From Silene latifolia (Eukaryota; Streptophyta; Magnoliopsida; Caryophyllales; Caryophyllaceae): 64,000 bases of DNA. Position 1 is the stretch's first letter. Every line of letters begins with the position of its first letter. Made by a program: the position numbers and the translations under genes. Where the stretch lies: NCBI RefSeq assembly GCF_048544455.1, contig NC_133537.1, positions 307,309,738 to 307,373,737 of the forward strand. Reading direction: 5' to 3'. Positions 23,910 through 35,685 of the stretch are shown piece after piece. The notes below the pieces were generated by a model. That model did no database searches, was not told the DNA's origin, and saw only the letters and a list, made by a program, of their open reading frames with translations.

Positions 23910-24890
23910 TGTGGGAAATAATCTGTATACTTCCCTTAATATAGAAGGATTATAACGAATTTAACAATGATGATCAATAGTCATAAACAAAATACATAAA
24001 CAAAGTATAAAGGATTCAGAATTAACCTTCGGTCCTAGATAAATTGGCCTAAGAACAATATCAAAATTGATATTCGCCTATCAGTTGCACCCAAGACGAT
24101 ATGAGATATGCCCTATTGATTGTGCTAGAATCGATCTAAAATTTTCTGTAAAATTTAGTTGTTTTGTGTTTTTTTTCTGATGAGAGAGAGAGGCTAGGTC
24201 AAGAAAAAGAATTAGGGTAGAATAATTCTCACCCTTTCTTTCTTATATTGACCGAAATTACGGAGTCAATTAGGAAAGAAAAATCTTTCCTAATTTCGGC
24301 CAAACTGACCGAAATAAGGAGTATATTCTCCTTATTTTTGGTCTTTCCAAAAATATATAAAATGTGTTGAATTGTCAATTAGTGAGGATCGAACCCATGA
24401 CCTCTTGGTATGTGTACCCTCACTATTACCACTATGACACATTCATCTTGTTGATATTAAATATAACTGATTATATTTAATTACGAATTAACAGATTAAT
24501 TCGTCCAAGCTAACATTACATATATTTAATTAAATATAACTTATTATATTTATCTTACGAATTGACAGATTAATTCGTCTCAACTAATATTATTTAATTT
24601 TCATTAAATAATTATCTCATCAACACATTGACTAACTATTTAATCATATTGGGCATCAATGTGACTATATTTCTATAACCACATTTCTCAAACACATCCT
24701 ATAGGTGTGACCTTTAGGGACCAGTTGATCACCGCCATCTGTATGATAATAACGTCAAACTTTCTAGCAAGCCAACCGTTATTAGGTAAACGTTAATCAA
24801 CTGATTAAATATACGAAGTATACCCTTGTGAACCTGTAAGAGATTTACAAATGTTATCACACTAATTTGTGGAGGACACAAGCTCCAACA
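23910..24890 (-). repeat. Copia LTR (5' LTR in element orientation)
   Basis: This 981-bp LTR is nearly identical to 16122-17104. Visible differences include A/C near position 14 of the LTR, a short AGCA/AGAT difference, a T-run length change near 24175 and two transitions near 24247-24261. Confidence 0.9.
24381..24424 (-). other. tRNA-like hairpin with a B-box motif, second LTR copy
   Basis: Identical in structure to 16595-16638: AGTGAGG/CCTCACT stem enclosing a GGTTCGATCC B box on the minus strand. Confidence 0.4.
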
Positions 24891-24895
24891 GCAAG

Positions 24896-26206
24896 TACCC
24901 AAGGAAGCAGGCGCGCCCAGCCAGCCCAGATCCAGCAGGGAAAGCGGCCCCAGCATAAGTGAAGCAGCGTCCAGAGTCCCGACCCAGGAGGGATCAGGTG
25001 GAGGAGTTCTCAGAAGCAGAGGACCTCCAGTGCTTGACCCGATGCACGTGATGATTCAGGGGATGGATACTCTGCGTCAGGCCGTTGAGAATCGTGACAG
25101 CAGTCCAACCCAAACCAGCATTAGCACCTGAGGCCCTGAACCTGACCAGCGATGGAGGATCAAGTCGATCAATTCCGTTAGAGCTAGCCACCAGACTAGA
25201 CCTTGCAGGAGTAGCACCCAGTGAACCAGTCGAGCCTAGAGGATTGGGATGTTTGTCATTTGACAACCCACCCCGCCTGCAGCACACACTAGGTAATGCA
25301 GTGCTTAGCACTGCGTCAGGATCTGACTATCCACCTTTTGCAGGAACACCCATGCACCAGACATCCGGATGGCAATCTGGAGCTGTCATCAACACAGCAG
25401 TTCCCTCAATCAGCCAATTCACCAGTGGAGCCTGGATCGGAGGCATGCAGCAGACACCAGGATGGCAGCCAGGATCTATAATCAGTGCAACACCAATGAC
25501 AAGACCCTGGTTAGGAGTTACACCTGTTGGATCCTTCCCGCCTGTTTCTAACCCTCTTGCAGGAGCAGGTAGTTCGCTGGAGCAGCAGTACCAGGAGCTG
25601 AGAGACCTGATGTACAGGATACCAGGCGTAACATGTCCATTAGAGAAAGCAGAACTCGATAGCTATGCAGACTCACCTTTCGTGGACGACATAGCCCTCG
25701 TCGGCGTTCCTAAAGGATGTGTACCGCCAACCATGACGCTCTACGACGGAACCACAGATCCACTTGATCACGTCAACCACTACAAGCAAAAAATGATGGT
25801 GATAACCACGATCAGCCTCTTAAAGGAAGCTTGTATGTGCAAAGGATTCGGATCGACCTTGTCTGAAGCAGCCCAGCAGTGGTTCGTCGGCCTGCCCAAT
25901 AAAAGTATTGCCAACTTCGCCGACCTAGGTAATGCATTCAACCAGCAGTTCGCCAGCATCAGAAAGCTAGAAAAGCAGACCAGCGACCTCTATCGGATAG
26001 TGCAAGGGTTTGAGGAATCTACTCGTGATTACTTGGACAGATTCAACAAGAAAAAAGTGGCAGTTCCGAGGTGCGATATTGAAACTGCTATACAAGCCTT
26101 CCGTCGGGGATTGCACCAGGATTCAGATCTGTACAAGAACCTGACCATGCATCCTTGCACTACCTTTGAGGAAGTACAATCAAAGTATCCAGAAAAGCCC
26201 CGGTAG
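24896..26206 (+). pseudogene. Tat gag, unit B, main part
   Basis: This resumes the gag split at 16121. Near 25091 a 35-bp deletion relative to unit A, flanked by an ATC microhomology, shifts the frame. After it a single open frame runs to TAG at 26204-26206 and covers the whole capsid region ('LTMHPCTTFEEVQSKYP' near the end). Where unit A has TGA at 1720 and 1924, this copy keeps CGA and TGG, so unit B preserves the ancestral codons there. No zinc knuckle is seen. Confidence 0.8.
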
Positions 26207-26315
26207 AAAAGGGGAACGAAAGACCAGGACCCTACAGCAGAAGCGAGAATAAAGTGTCTGGAAGCACAGAAGGGAAGGACGACACAGACCTACCCCCAAG
26301 AAAAGATTCAAATAT

Positions 26316-26843
26316 TTGAGTGGACAAAGGAACATGAGAAAAGTATTTAAGGAATTGAAACATTATCTCAGCACCCCGCCACTCCTGTCGAAGCCAGAGC
26401 CAGGAGAGCCACTATTCATATACCTGTCAGTCACAGAAGCAGCAGTTAGTGCAGTACTAGTGCGAAAGCAGGAAGGATCACAGCACCCAATATATTACGT
26501 CAGTAAGTCTCTGCTTCCAGCAGAGACCAGGTACACGTCACTAGAAAAACTTGTCCTTGCACTAGTTATAACATCTTATAAATTGCGTCCTTATTTCGAG
26601 TCTCACACAATTTCTGTGATAACTAACTATCCTCTTAAGACTATCATGAGAAAACCAGAATTGTCAGGAAGGATGGCTAAGTGGTCCGTGCACCTGAGCG
26701 GTTATGACTTGAAATTTGAACCTCGTACAGCTATAAAGTCCCAGGCTCTGGCGGACTTTGTGTCTGACTTCTTCCCAGCTCTCCAGACCCAGGCAGAGCA
26801 GGACATTCTGAATTTGGAGGAAGATAAAGGGGAACAAGTGTGA
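26316..26843 (+). pseudogene. Tat pol fragment, unit B: RT-type RNase H
   Basis: It begins at the same gag-to-RNase H junction as unit A (about 26314), so protease and RT core are missing here too. The frame is open through 'YVSKSLLPAETRY' and 'KLVLALV', the conserved core of gypsy RNase H. It ends at a TGA (26841-26843) where unit A reads TGG. This copy lacks the frameshift that unit A has near 3030. Confidence 0.8.
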
Positions 26844-27257
26844 GAGCTACATGTGGACGGAGCCTCCAACGCAAGAGGAGTAGGAGTAGGATTGGTCCGT
26901 AAGTCACCCCAGGGAGATCTCATAGTCCAGGCTGTACGATGTGAATTCAAGGCCACGAACAACGAAGCAGAATATGAGGCATTGATCCTGGGTCTGAAGC
27001 TGGCTCTGGATCTGAAAATCAGACACCTCAAGGTTTGCAGTGATTCTAAACTTATATTTAACCATGTAAATGACTGCTATGAAGCCAGGACCCCAGGATG
27101 ATGGCATACCTAGACGTAGCAAAGGAGTTGACCCTCAGATTTGCCACGATCAACATCAAACGAATCCCCAGGGACTAGAACGCAGAAGCAGACGCGCTAG
27201 CCACCCTGGGGGGCAACCTTCAAAGCAGGAGCCATCTCCACAATACCAATTGTCCAC
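26844..27257 (+). pseudogene. Tat second RNase H, unit B (frameshifted)
   Basis: This is the Tat-specific extra RNase H, with 'NNEAEYEALILGL' and 'CSDSKL'. A 1-bp deletion near 27091 (AGGACC versus AGGGACC in unit A) shifts the frame. A CAG-to-TAG change at about 27176 adds a stop. Confidence 0.75.
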
Positions 27258-28640
27258 GTGCTGGAGCCAGCGATACTAAAACCTGAGCAGGAAGCAGAAG
27301 TGTTGTGCAACACCAGCAGTGAAGAAAATACTCCAGACTGGAGGAAACCATACCTGGAATGGCTGCAGAATGATATCCTACCAGCAGATAAAAAGGAGGT
27401 AAGGAGCTTCAGAATGAAAGCATCCAGATTCTTACTAATTGATGGTGTCTTGTTCAGGAAATCACTCGCTGAACCCTACCTCATATGCCTAGATCGGGAA
27501 GAATCTCAGGTTGTTTTGCATGCTCTCCACAGTGGAGAATGTGGAAACCATGCAGTGGGCAGGAGCCTATCCAACAAGGCACTGAGGCAGGGATACTTCT
27601 GGCCCACAATGCGCAAAGATGCCATGGAGTTCGCAAAAAGATGTGACGCTTGTCAGAGGCACGCCCACGCCAGCCACCAGCCAGCAGAGCCTCTGCATCA
27701 GGTTATCTCATCGTGGCCCTTCATAAAATGGGGAATGGACATCGTGGGACCATTACCCAGAGCACCAGGAAACAAAATCTATATGCTCGCCATGACGGAC
27801 TACTTCTCCAAGTGAATAGAAGCAGAATCATACTCCCAGGTTACAGAAACTCAGGTTATATCTTTTATTAAACGCAATATCAAATGCAGGTTTGACATTC
27901 CATCTGAGATTATATGTGATAATGGATCCCAATTTATGGGAAATAAGACATAAGCTTTTTGTGCTAGGTGGAATATCTCGTTGCAGAAATCTACTCTTAG
28001 GAACCCCCAGTCCAACGGACAAGCCGAGTCCAGCAACAAAATTATCGTTGAAAACTTGAAAAAGAAGCTGGAAGAGATAGGGGGCAAGTGGGCAGAAGAA
28101 CTGCCTCTGGTACTCTAGGCCGACAGAACCATGCCCAAGGTCGCAACAGGACAAACCCCCTTCAGCCTGGTGTTCAGAGCATAAGCAGTCATTCCATCCG
28201 AAGTTAGGGTTCCAACTCACAGGTATGGATGCATAACAAAAGACAGGAATCAGGTGGAAATGGCAAGCAACCTGGACACGATAGATGAACTCAGAACCAG
28301 CACCTAGATTAGGATGGCTTCCTACCGACAGACGGTGGCCAGAAGCTATAAAAAGAATGTAAAAGTAAGAACCCTGCGGGTAGGAGATCTGGTCCTGAGA
28401 AAAGTCTTCCAGAATACCAAGAACCGGCAAGCAGGAAAATTCGCTTACAACTGGGAGGGGCCATATATACCAAGTGGAAAGCATAGTTGGAAATGGAGCT
28501 TACCGACTCATGACTATGAATGGACAAATGGTTCCCAGATCCTGGAACATCACCCACTTGAAAAAGTATTTCACCGAAGCCACCAGCATGGTCAGCAACT
28601 GAGTACTCAGCCTACCAGATACAGCTCAGTCAGGTTCTAG
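27258..28640 (+). pseudogene. Tat integrase, unit B
   Basis: This integrase copy is uninterrupted by any transposon. It has the HHCC region 'ALHSGECGNH' and 'CDACQRH' (about 27520-27660), 'GMDIVGP', 'CDNGSQF' and 'NGQAESSNK', and the C-terminal 'VRTLRVGDLVLRKVF' and 'WEGPY'. Stops are present at about 27813 (TGG to TGA), 27951-27953, 28117 (TGG to TAG) and 28182 (GAA/GAG to TAA type), plus a frame change before the C-terminal part. It ends at TAG 28638-28640. Confidence 0.8.
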
Positions 28641-28875
28641 ATTTTGCTTTGAACATTCTTTGGCTCTGAATATCTTTATGGTTCTGAAAACTTTTGCATC
28701 TATTCTGAATTTAAAATTTTCTGGTTCTGAAAAATTTTCTGCATATACTCTAAGTTCAACGTTTTCCGGTTCTAAAAAAGTTCGCATATATTTTGATTTT
28801 AACATTTTTTGGTTCTGAAATGACGCTACACGTATTCTGACCTTGATATCTCCCAATTCTGAAAATTTTTCAAGT
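28641..28875 (+). repeat. 44-bp tandem repeat in the Tat 3' region, unit B
   Basis: This is homologous to 13930-14165, with the same number of 44-bp degenerate repeats. Confidence 0.7.
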
Positions 28876-29495
28876 TAATAAACCACTTTAAATGTTTCAA
28901 GTGAAGAAGTTCCTTTTTATAAATTTCTTTCAAATAAATGGCCAAGTGAATAAAAATGCAAACTAATCTGGCAGGGTCTGTATTCACTACAGAAGGCGTG
29001 TGTCCGTGGCTAAGCACGTACAACCGGGACAGTCAGTCTCCCGCGATGCATTAGCACCCATGCAAGCCTGGCTTCTCTGAACGAGTGAGCGTACTAGACC
29101 CCTTAGCCAGCAATCAGACAGTGATGGCCAAACAAACGACGTGCATGCACAAATCAAAAGTACGCCAGAAACGGCAAGATACAAAGCAAACGATAGAACA
29201 CCTGCGACACTCGCAACACACGCTCAAACGTGATCGTTCTCACGACACATTGATAGACATTGCATTCATGACATATAAGTTCATAACGTGTCTATCTAGG
29301 CTAGATCGCTAGATCATACATTAGAAGGTCATCACACCTAGGTTGCATTACTAACATTTCTCATGTACCAGCTGCATATAAACTGCGCAAGCAAGTTTTG
29401 CCAGAGGTTCTCAGCACCAGAATTACCTATGCCGACCAGACGAAGAACAGTAGAGTCGGGAGAAGGCTAGACCTAGCATCCACCAGCAGGATCCA
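28876..29495 (+). other. Tat 3' untranslated region, unit B
   Basis: Non-coding, nearly identical to 14166-14784. Confidence 0.6.
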
Positions 29496-29946
29496 TCATT
29501 CACCAGCAGCGGCGGATCCAGATGCAGAGTTAGACCCAGAAACGGGAACAGTCCCAGAAGCAGAAATAAAGCCAAATGGTGGAGCAGACCCAGGGATTGG
29601 GGGCATGGTTGCGAACGGAGTAATCTCAATGGGAATAAATTCCGTGGCCGAATCAGTAGTAGGCCCTCTTTCTAGCGCTGGATCCAGATGCAGAACCAGA
29701 GTCTGCCTTTATTTTCTCAACAGGCTTAGGAGCAGCCCATATGCCCTTTTCTTCCTCTGAGTCAGAATCATTTCTAAAGTAGCCTTAGGCTTAGCAGATT
29801 CTGGAAGAGGGTGAGAAGTCAAGCAACAGCAGCAGTACTGCAAATAAAGCAGAAGCAGAGCAACATACCAGACGACATAGCATCCAGAGCCTGAAAGACT
29901 AATTTCCCTCCTCATCTTGAGGCTGAGAAGGAAAATTGGGGATAAT
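29496..29946 (-). pseudogene. Candidate antisense extra ORF, unit B copy
   Basis: This is the third copy of the antisense coding-like region, with the same final TGA (29496-29498). It has an additional change near 29738 that alters the KKR-rich segment. Confidence 0.3.
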
Positions 29947-30832
29947 TGTTATAGCAAAAATCTACATTTTTACACTTGATGACGTGGCATCTTATTATTG
30001 GTTGAAGGAAAGGGACATGGGTTGCAAAGGTGGCATGAATTGGTCAACTAAACAATGGTATATAGCACATGGAGATAAAGCAATAACGGGGAAGTTTGTT
30101 ACACAAATTAAGCTGAAGAATAGGGCATGGTGAGTGGATCCAGGAAGTTGGTTATGGCAAAAATAACGTTACACTGAGGTTGTATATAAATCGAAGAGGT
30201 GGAGCAAGCAAGGGGGAAATATTCTCACACCATTAAGGTCATCTACCGAACCCACTATCATACACAAGTTGTAGAAAATTACTTCTCAACGCCATCAATT
30301 CGTGGCTCAGTTGTACTCCGTTTCCTTAATTGGCGGGATACCGACTCCCCCCGCGGTTTTCCCACACCGGGTTTCCGCGTCACCATTTTTTGTGTGTCTT
30401 TATCTTTTTATTTCCATTCTTATCGTTATTATCATCATTATTCTCGCCTAATTTTCGTTCGCCTTTTATCTTAATTCATATACTCCCTCCATACCAGTCA
30501 AATGGTAACATTGACTTTTTCACACTTGTCGAGACACGTTTTGCGACGTAAATATCTTTTGTTATACATTATTAAAAATTATAAAAATTTGATATTTTAT
30601 AGCATTCATGGCGATAAATCAAATAAGATCTCACATGACTATATTTTGTCTTATAGATTAAGAATAATATCGAAGATTCCCTACGACCATGAATAGTGGC
30701 AAAACGGTCAATGTTAACATTGGCCTGGTATGGAGGGAGTATAAATTAACCCCCGTTTCGAGGCTAAATAGAGTAGATCGCTTTGACCCACCATAAACGA
30801 TTTGATAGGTTCGGTAAATTTTTACCAAAACA
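29947..30832 (+). repeat. Tat element LTR 3, containing a MITE
   Basis: This LTR spans 886 bp, of which about 259 bp is the Stowaway insertion (30481-30741). The TATA-like site is at 30181-30190. It ends ACCAAAACA at 30832 and is followed by unrelated sequence, so this is the right end of the array. Confidence 0.82.
30483..30739. mobile_element. Stowaway-type MITE inside LTR 3
   Basis: This 257-bp element has terminal inverted repeats: left CTCCCTCCATACCAG, with the right end its reverse complement CTGGTATGGAGGGAG. It is flanked by TA at 30481-30482 and 30740-30741. LTR 1 and LTR 2 have the empty site (ATTCATATATAAATT), which proves insertion. It has no coding capacity, as expected for a Tc1/mariner-mobilised MITE. 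Confidence 0.92.
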
Positions 30833-31879
30833 TATATGACTCCCATAAGCCATAACAGTTAATCTCCCTTACACGATATTATTCATCTTATAAAAAAAAA
30901 GTCCAAGTACACATCACGGAAACAATCTTACCGTTATCGTGGTATTCTTGGAGACAATGGAAATGCTAGTAGGTTCTTTACAATCTCAGCCCTTGGTTAC
31001 TTTAGTTAATCTTACCGAAATTCATGGAAACTTGTATGAGACATTGAGACGGTTCATTGAAACTTGCATGAAACAGTTTTAGTGTGATACCAAATCATTA
31101 GTTATCGTAAACTAACTAAAATGAGGAATACATGAGATTATTAGGTTGGTTTCTCACTTTCTCATATGAAAGTGTTACATACAAGACTTAAGCTTCGATA
31201 GGCGGGTGAATGCCGCCAATTTTATGACGCATATTTAGCCCAAGCAATATACCTAACGAAAGAGAGCTTCCAATACCCAATTCCCCTATTTATTTTTGGG
31301 CACATGCACGAAGAGATGGAAAATGGAGGTTTAGGGAAGATGATGGTCATTTGCTGACAACACTATGTATCCAAATGTAGCCATTTTTCGAGTTATGTTT
31401 GTCTTGTGTAGTTTAAATACTGGTTTAATTAGGATTTCAATTTTTTGATTGTGAAAATCGGGTTATATTTTTAGCTATCATTGTAACCGATTTACTGCAA
31501 TACAATGTACAGAAATGCCAGCTTCCTTCTATATCAGGTTTATGCACTTTCAACGCCGATCTAGTGATCGCTTAGAGACCGAAAGCTGAATTTCTGATAT
31601 GTTTTGACTTTTGAGTATAAAATGATCTCAGGAACAACCCCTTGGTGCTTGTTCGGTTGCAAAATGTGGGAAATAGAATATCCTAAGGAATTCTGTGAGT
31701 AACTCTTACAAGCATAAAAAGTCACTTAAAACTCACAAAAGTCCTAGTTAAGTGACAATTCTCATAGCAATTGGAATCCCACGCATCAACAAAACCCGTA
31801 GCCTGACTCATATGAATCGTAAATTCCTGTGAAATTTATAAATAATATTAAAAGGCATGTTGATAGCCTAATTGATAAG
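30833..31879. other. Spacer without recognised feature
   Basis: AT-rich non-coding sequence to the right of the array. A short part (31725-31840) resembles 53100-53190, suggesting an unidentified dispersed repeat. No gene seen. Confidence 0.4.
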
Positions 31880-32680
31880 AATTCAATATTTTCTAACTTA
31901 TTATGATGCCACCTCACATGCATGTAAAATTACTAAACTAACCCTTCTATTATACATAAATAAATTAAACTAAATTTTTTTACAAAAATGTCATTTAATC
32001 TATATTAAATTAATTGTGTACAATTGTACTTATTTAATAAAATAAAAAGGGAAAAAATAAAATAAATCTATTGCATTAAACACACATTAAAACACAACAA
32101 ACATTAAAATTTGGCCTTTTAGAGTAAACTAAACTAATTGTACAAAAAAAAAGGTAAACTAAACTAATTGTACAAAAAAAAAGGTAAACTAAACTAATTG
32201 TACGAAAAAAAAAGGTAAACTAAACTAAACAAAACAATAACTAAGTATCAAATCAAATACTAAATTATAATTTTGTGGTTTTATTGTTAGAATAAGTAAT
32301 ACGACAAATAAAATTCACATTACACCACTCTAACTTTTGCGTTATTTAAATTGTTATCCCTTCTTTTGTTATATATACTCTAATTTAACTTAGTTGCATA
32401 CATAAAAAAAATTTGAAAAGCGGGGTCTTTAACATATTTTTTTCATATATCGTCAAATATTTTAATAGCGTAGCAAAATCAATATTTTATATTACATGGA
32501 TAATATATAGAGTCTTCCATGTAAACTTTTCTAAAGTCACGTTATTCAATAATATAAATAAATTAAACAAAAGTAATAAAAAGAAAACAACCAAAAAAAA
32601 TTATTGCAGTGAAAAAGTAAATGGAAAAAAATATAAAAAATAAAACACATCGAGCATTACATATAGTTTTTTTTTAAACG
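31880..32680. mobile_element. Helitron-like relic, diverged copy of the 51.6-kb Helitron
   Basis: The order and wording of AT-rich segments (for example the stretch around CATTACACCACTCTAACTTTT at 32318-32338) parallel 51650-52260. Neither a clear TC start nor a CTAG hairpin end is visible, so it is a truncated or strongly diverged copy. Confidence 0.4.
32124..32230. repeat. 30-bp minisatellite, about 3.5 copies
   Basis: The unit GTAAACTAAACTAATTGTAC plus an A-run and G repeats at 32124, 32154 and 32184, with a partial fourth copy from 32215. Confidence 0.85.
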
Positions 32681-33940
32681 TACACATTACCACCAACCCG
32701 TCATGCGCTTCCTAGCGACACTGTCTTTTATGCTGAGTTTTCTACAACCACATCGAACGAAAGAAACCCTTAATAAATAAACAAATACTAAAATAAAGGA
32801 AAAATAAAAACAGTTATTTGCAACATTGATGGAACCTCTACAAATCATATCTAAATTTCATATTTTATAATTAAAATTAGCATTTTAATTGAAGTTTTCG
32901 TAATTGAACGTGTTAATGACTTGATTAAGGTTTTCATAATTATTTTTTTAAAACTGATTTTATATGAGGAAATGCTGATTGAAAGCGTTATATATTTTTC
33001 TTTTGATAATTGTTAAACTTAATTTTTCAAAAATCGTACTACCTAAAAATCACACATTCATTTATTTATTTTAAATTGATATGAACTTAAAACTAAAAAC
33101 AATTACCTATTTATTATCGAGTAATAATATTATTAAAATTTAAAAAATATAACATTTTATATTCAACCACTTTTTAAGTTCAATAATAATAATTTTCACA
33201 TTAGTCGATTCTTTTTATTAACGCATTGTCAAATACACACAATATTGTCACGTGCAGTGTATTCCATATTTTGATTCTTCTTTTACATCTATCTATCTAT
33301 AAATCTAATTAAAAGACAAACCATATATCTGCCATCATCCACATGCCGTATTTTAATTTCAATATAACTTTTTAAACAACTTTTGCAAAGTGAATTTTGT
33401 AAAAATAAAAAATAAAAATTAAGCAAACCTTTTACATTCAATTTCTCCTTGCTCCATATTTATGTCTATATTAAATCTGATAATAATTAAAAAATGATGA
33501 TCAAAAGTCATGAATTTTGCTCCATATTTATCTCTATTTTAAATTTGACAATAATGTAAAACGGATACTTAAAAGTCATAAAACGTATGCTCAACCGGTT
33601 ATATATTTTTGATGGAAGATAAAATTTATAAGCCAAGATTTTCTTATCCCCATCATCACTAGAATCTCATATGTCAGTAGTCTTTCCTTTCATTGTATTC
33701 ACATCAAGCCAAACGTAGTAAGGTTTTCAGTTATTTATTAATTTATTTATTTGTATGGATGTTTTATTGGATTATAAAGTGTTCCATCACATTTTCAGTT
33801 TCATGTATCAATGTATGTGTTTCTTTTGTTCTCATTTAGGGGATATCAAGATTTGCGGTGTTGTATTTTTCAAAGGTAAATATACTAACATCTCTACCAC
33901 TTGATTCCCTTTTCCTTTAATTAGAGCATGCGACGGAAAA
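32681..33940. other. AT-rich spacer with a possible Helitron start
   Basis: No gene was recognised. At 33294 TCTATAAATCTAATTAAAAG resembles the start of the Helitron at 51568, but no matching 3' hairpin end follows. Confidence 0.35.
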
Positions 33941-35091
33941 CTAATCCCTCTCTCTCTCTAAAAAACCCAAAAAAACCCTAAATTCCTCTTTGATCCACCG
34001 CCTCCACCATCCACACACTTCCTCTCCTTCTACCCCTACCTTATCGCCGGAGATGGTGTCCTTCCTGGACCTATCTTTGGCGATAGCTCACACCTCCTCC
34101 CGGATGTCGTCCTCTACAGTGCGTTCTCACTCCCTTTTTCTGTGACGGTTCTTGATTTGATCATCTGGTTGGCTGGTTTGATGTTGTATGTCGGTCACTC
34201 TGAGGTCGTTCCGTTCCGCTGTTCCCCGTCCTGTCATTGAAAACTTTGCATGTAACCCAGGGGTGTTTCCCTTCTCCCTCGCCCCTTTCCCCACCCCTGG
34301 TAAGTTTTCTGGGTTCTTGTGTATGTCAATCTGTCGTCTTTTTTCTTTTGGTGTCGCGGTTTGTTTGTGGTGGTGGTATTATGACGGTCTGGTGTTCCCA
34401 CCTTCCCCTCGCTCTTTTCCCCAGCGATTGGTCCCAACTCCTGGTTTTTGTGTCGGTCTGAGCTTGTTCTTGTGGTTTGGTTAGTTTGTTCCATGTTTAC
34501 CGATGGTCCTGGGAGGATTCGTTTGGAATTTGGAGTCTCAGAAGCTCTTTGGGTCCTGTTGATGTTGTGTCTGTAGTTACAGTCGTGGATGGCTGGTCAA
34601 ATCCGTCTTTTTCTTGGTTTGGAGTGAGGTCTCGGCTTTTGGGGTTCATTGTTGTCCTTTGGAGGCGTGATTGGTACAGTGTAATTGGGGCTTTTTTGGC
34701 AGTGTCGTTGGTTGGGTTGGATGTGGTGGTTTTGTCGTCTAAGAAAATGTTTGATCCTTTTATTTTGTTTTTAGTTTTTTACCGAATAATAACCTTTTCT
34801 AGGTTTATCCTCCCGTTTTCGCCATGGAGGTTTGGGGTGTCCTGTCCCTTTACGTCCTATGGTTTTTTTGCGTCCGTTGTCGGGTTAATAATGACGATTG
34901 TAACTTTACATTCGGTTAGTGTTGTGACCATCTCTACCCGGTCTTTAGAGATGGTTTTGGTTTTGGTTTTGGTTTTGGTTTTGGTCAGGGGGCTGTTGAA
35001 GTTGAAGTGGTTTTTAGTTTTATCCGTGAGTGAAGTACTCACTTTTCCGGGTGACGAGTTTTTTTCCATAGGGATGGTGTCCCTAAGTGTA
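33941..35091 (+). other. GT/C-rich segment of unknown origin
   Basis: Composition changes abruptly: a CT-rich, leader-like stretch at 33941-34060 with an ATG at 34052, then about 1 kb rich in G and T. Open frames exist (34188-34484, 34477-35118) but their products look like low-complexity hydrophobic sequence and match no family I know. The T/G bias on one strand makes long open frames likely by chance. It could be a transposon 5' end or an untranslated gene fragment. It ends at the CACTA terminus. Confidence 0.3.
34953..34984 (+). repeat. Microsatellite (GGTTTT)n
   Basis: Five consecutive GGTTTT units followed by a partial unit. Confidence 0.85.
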
Positions 35092-35510
35092 CACTATGCC
35101 AAATCTGGCAATCAATAAGGAGCGTATCACAACGGTTTAATGCATTTAATAACGACACTTAGATTACCGTTTTCCAAATATTGGCGGAAACCTAGACCGC
35201 GCTAATAGGAATTACGGTTTCCCTCGAAACCGTTGCTATTATAATTTGACAACGGCTGGTTAACAAACCGTTTTCAAAGCTTTTAACGGTTTCCAAAAAC
35301 TCGTTATAGAATCACTGTTATCAACGATTGTTAGAAAACCGTTACCAGTTTAAGATATCGGCATTTCGAAAACCGTTACTAAATTAACACCAGCAACGGT
35401 TTTTGTTACCCGTTGTTATGTTATTGTTACGTATCTTTTGTAACCGCTATTATTGTCTATTATGAGATAACGGTGTTTCAATTCAACCGTTGTCAGTATT
35501 TGATTAGATT
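35092..35510 (+). mobile_element. CACTA-type transposon terminus with subterminal repeats
   Basis: The end reads CACTATGCCAAATCTGGCAA from 35092. It is followed by about a dozen copies, in both orientations, of an AACGGTTT/AACCGTT motif over 400 bp. A CACTA start plus dense short subterminal repeats in both orientations is the signature of En/Spm (CACTA) transposon ends. A TATA-like TATAAATATG lies at about 35597, upstream of the XS reading frame. The opposite terminus was not found in this window. Confidence 0.6.
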
Positions 35511-35685
35511 TTTCAATTTGATTACTGCATTCAAAACTGAACTTTAATAAATATTCAATTTGATCAATAATATTCAATTTGACCAAAATAATTCTATAAA
35601 TATGTCTTCATAATGTTTTAGGTCAAATTCTAAATTATCAAACATTTACTCTCTAATTTCTTTCTAAATATCTCTCTAAAAAAAT

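Larger units (their letters stand above)
16122..24890 (-). mobile_element. Nearly intact Ty1/copia LTR retrotransposon nested in Tat unit B
   Basis: The element has two LTRs of 983 and 981 bp (16122-17104, 23910-24890) that differ at only a handful of positions, and a 5-bp duplication GCAAG. On the minus strand the order is LTR, primer site, 2-kb leader, gag, protease, integrase, RT, RNase H, 3' UTR, polypurine tract, LTR. The coding frame has one nonsense codon and two 1-bp frameshifts. The few LTR differences indicate a recent insertion, clearly younger than the copia element at 4770-13499. Confidence 0.93.
1..30832 (+). mobile_element. Tandem array of Ty3/gypsy Tat-lineage LTR retrotransposon units
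   Basis: Three LTR copies (527-1160, 15236-15867, 29947-30832) are separated by two homologous internal regions. The first LTR is preceded by the same sequence that precedes the other two, so it is flanked by the tail of a third unit. Each LTR begins TGTTATAGC after a purine-rich tract, and ends ACCAAAACA. LTRs 1 and 2 are followed one base later by a primer-site-like TTTGGCGCCCACCGTGGGG. Order is gag, RNase H, second RNase H, integrase, then a long 3' region with antisense coding potential, which fits the Tat lineage (dual RNase H; extra ORFs). Protease and RT core are absent in both units. Such head-to-tail arrays are usually explained by unequal recombination between LTRs. The left end is outside the window, so the target-site duplication cannot be read. 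Confidence 0.85.

Noticed and set aside
34857-35069. Lys-Thr repeat peptide on the minus strand
   Set aside because: It is only the translation of the (GGTTTT)n microsatellite in antisense.
34477-35118. 213-residue open frame as a gene
   Set aside because: Strong G/T strand bias makes stop codons rare; the product is a low-complexity Val/Leu/Phe-rich chain running into the CACTA end.
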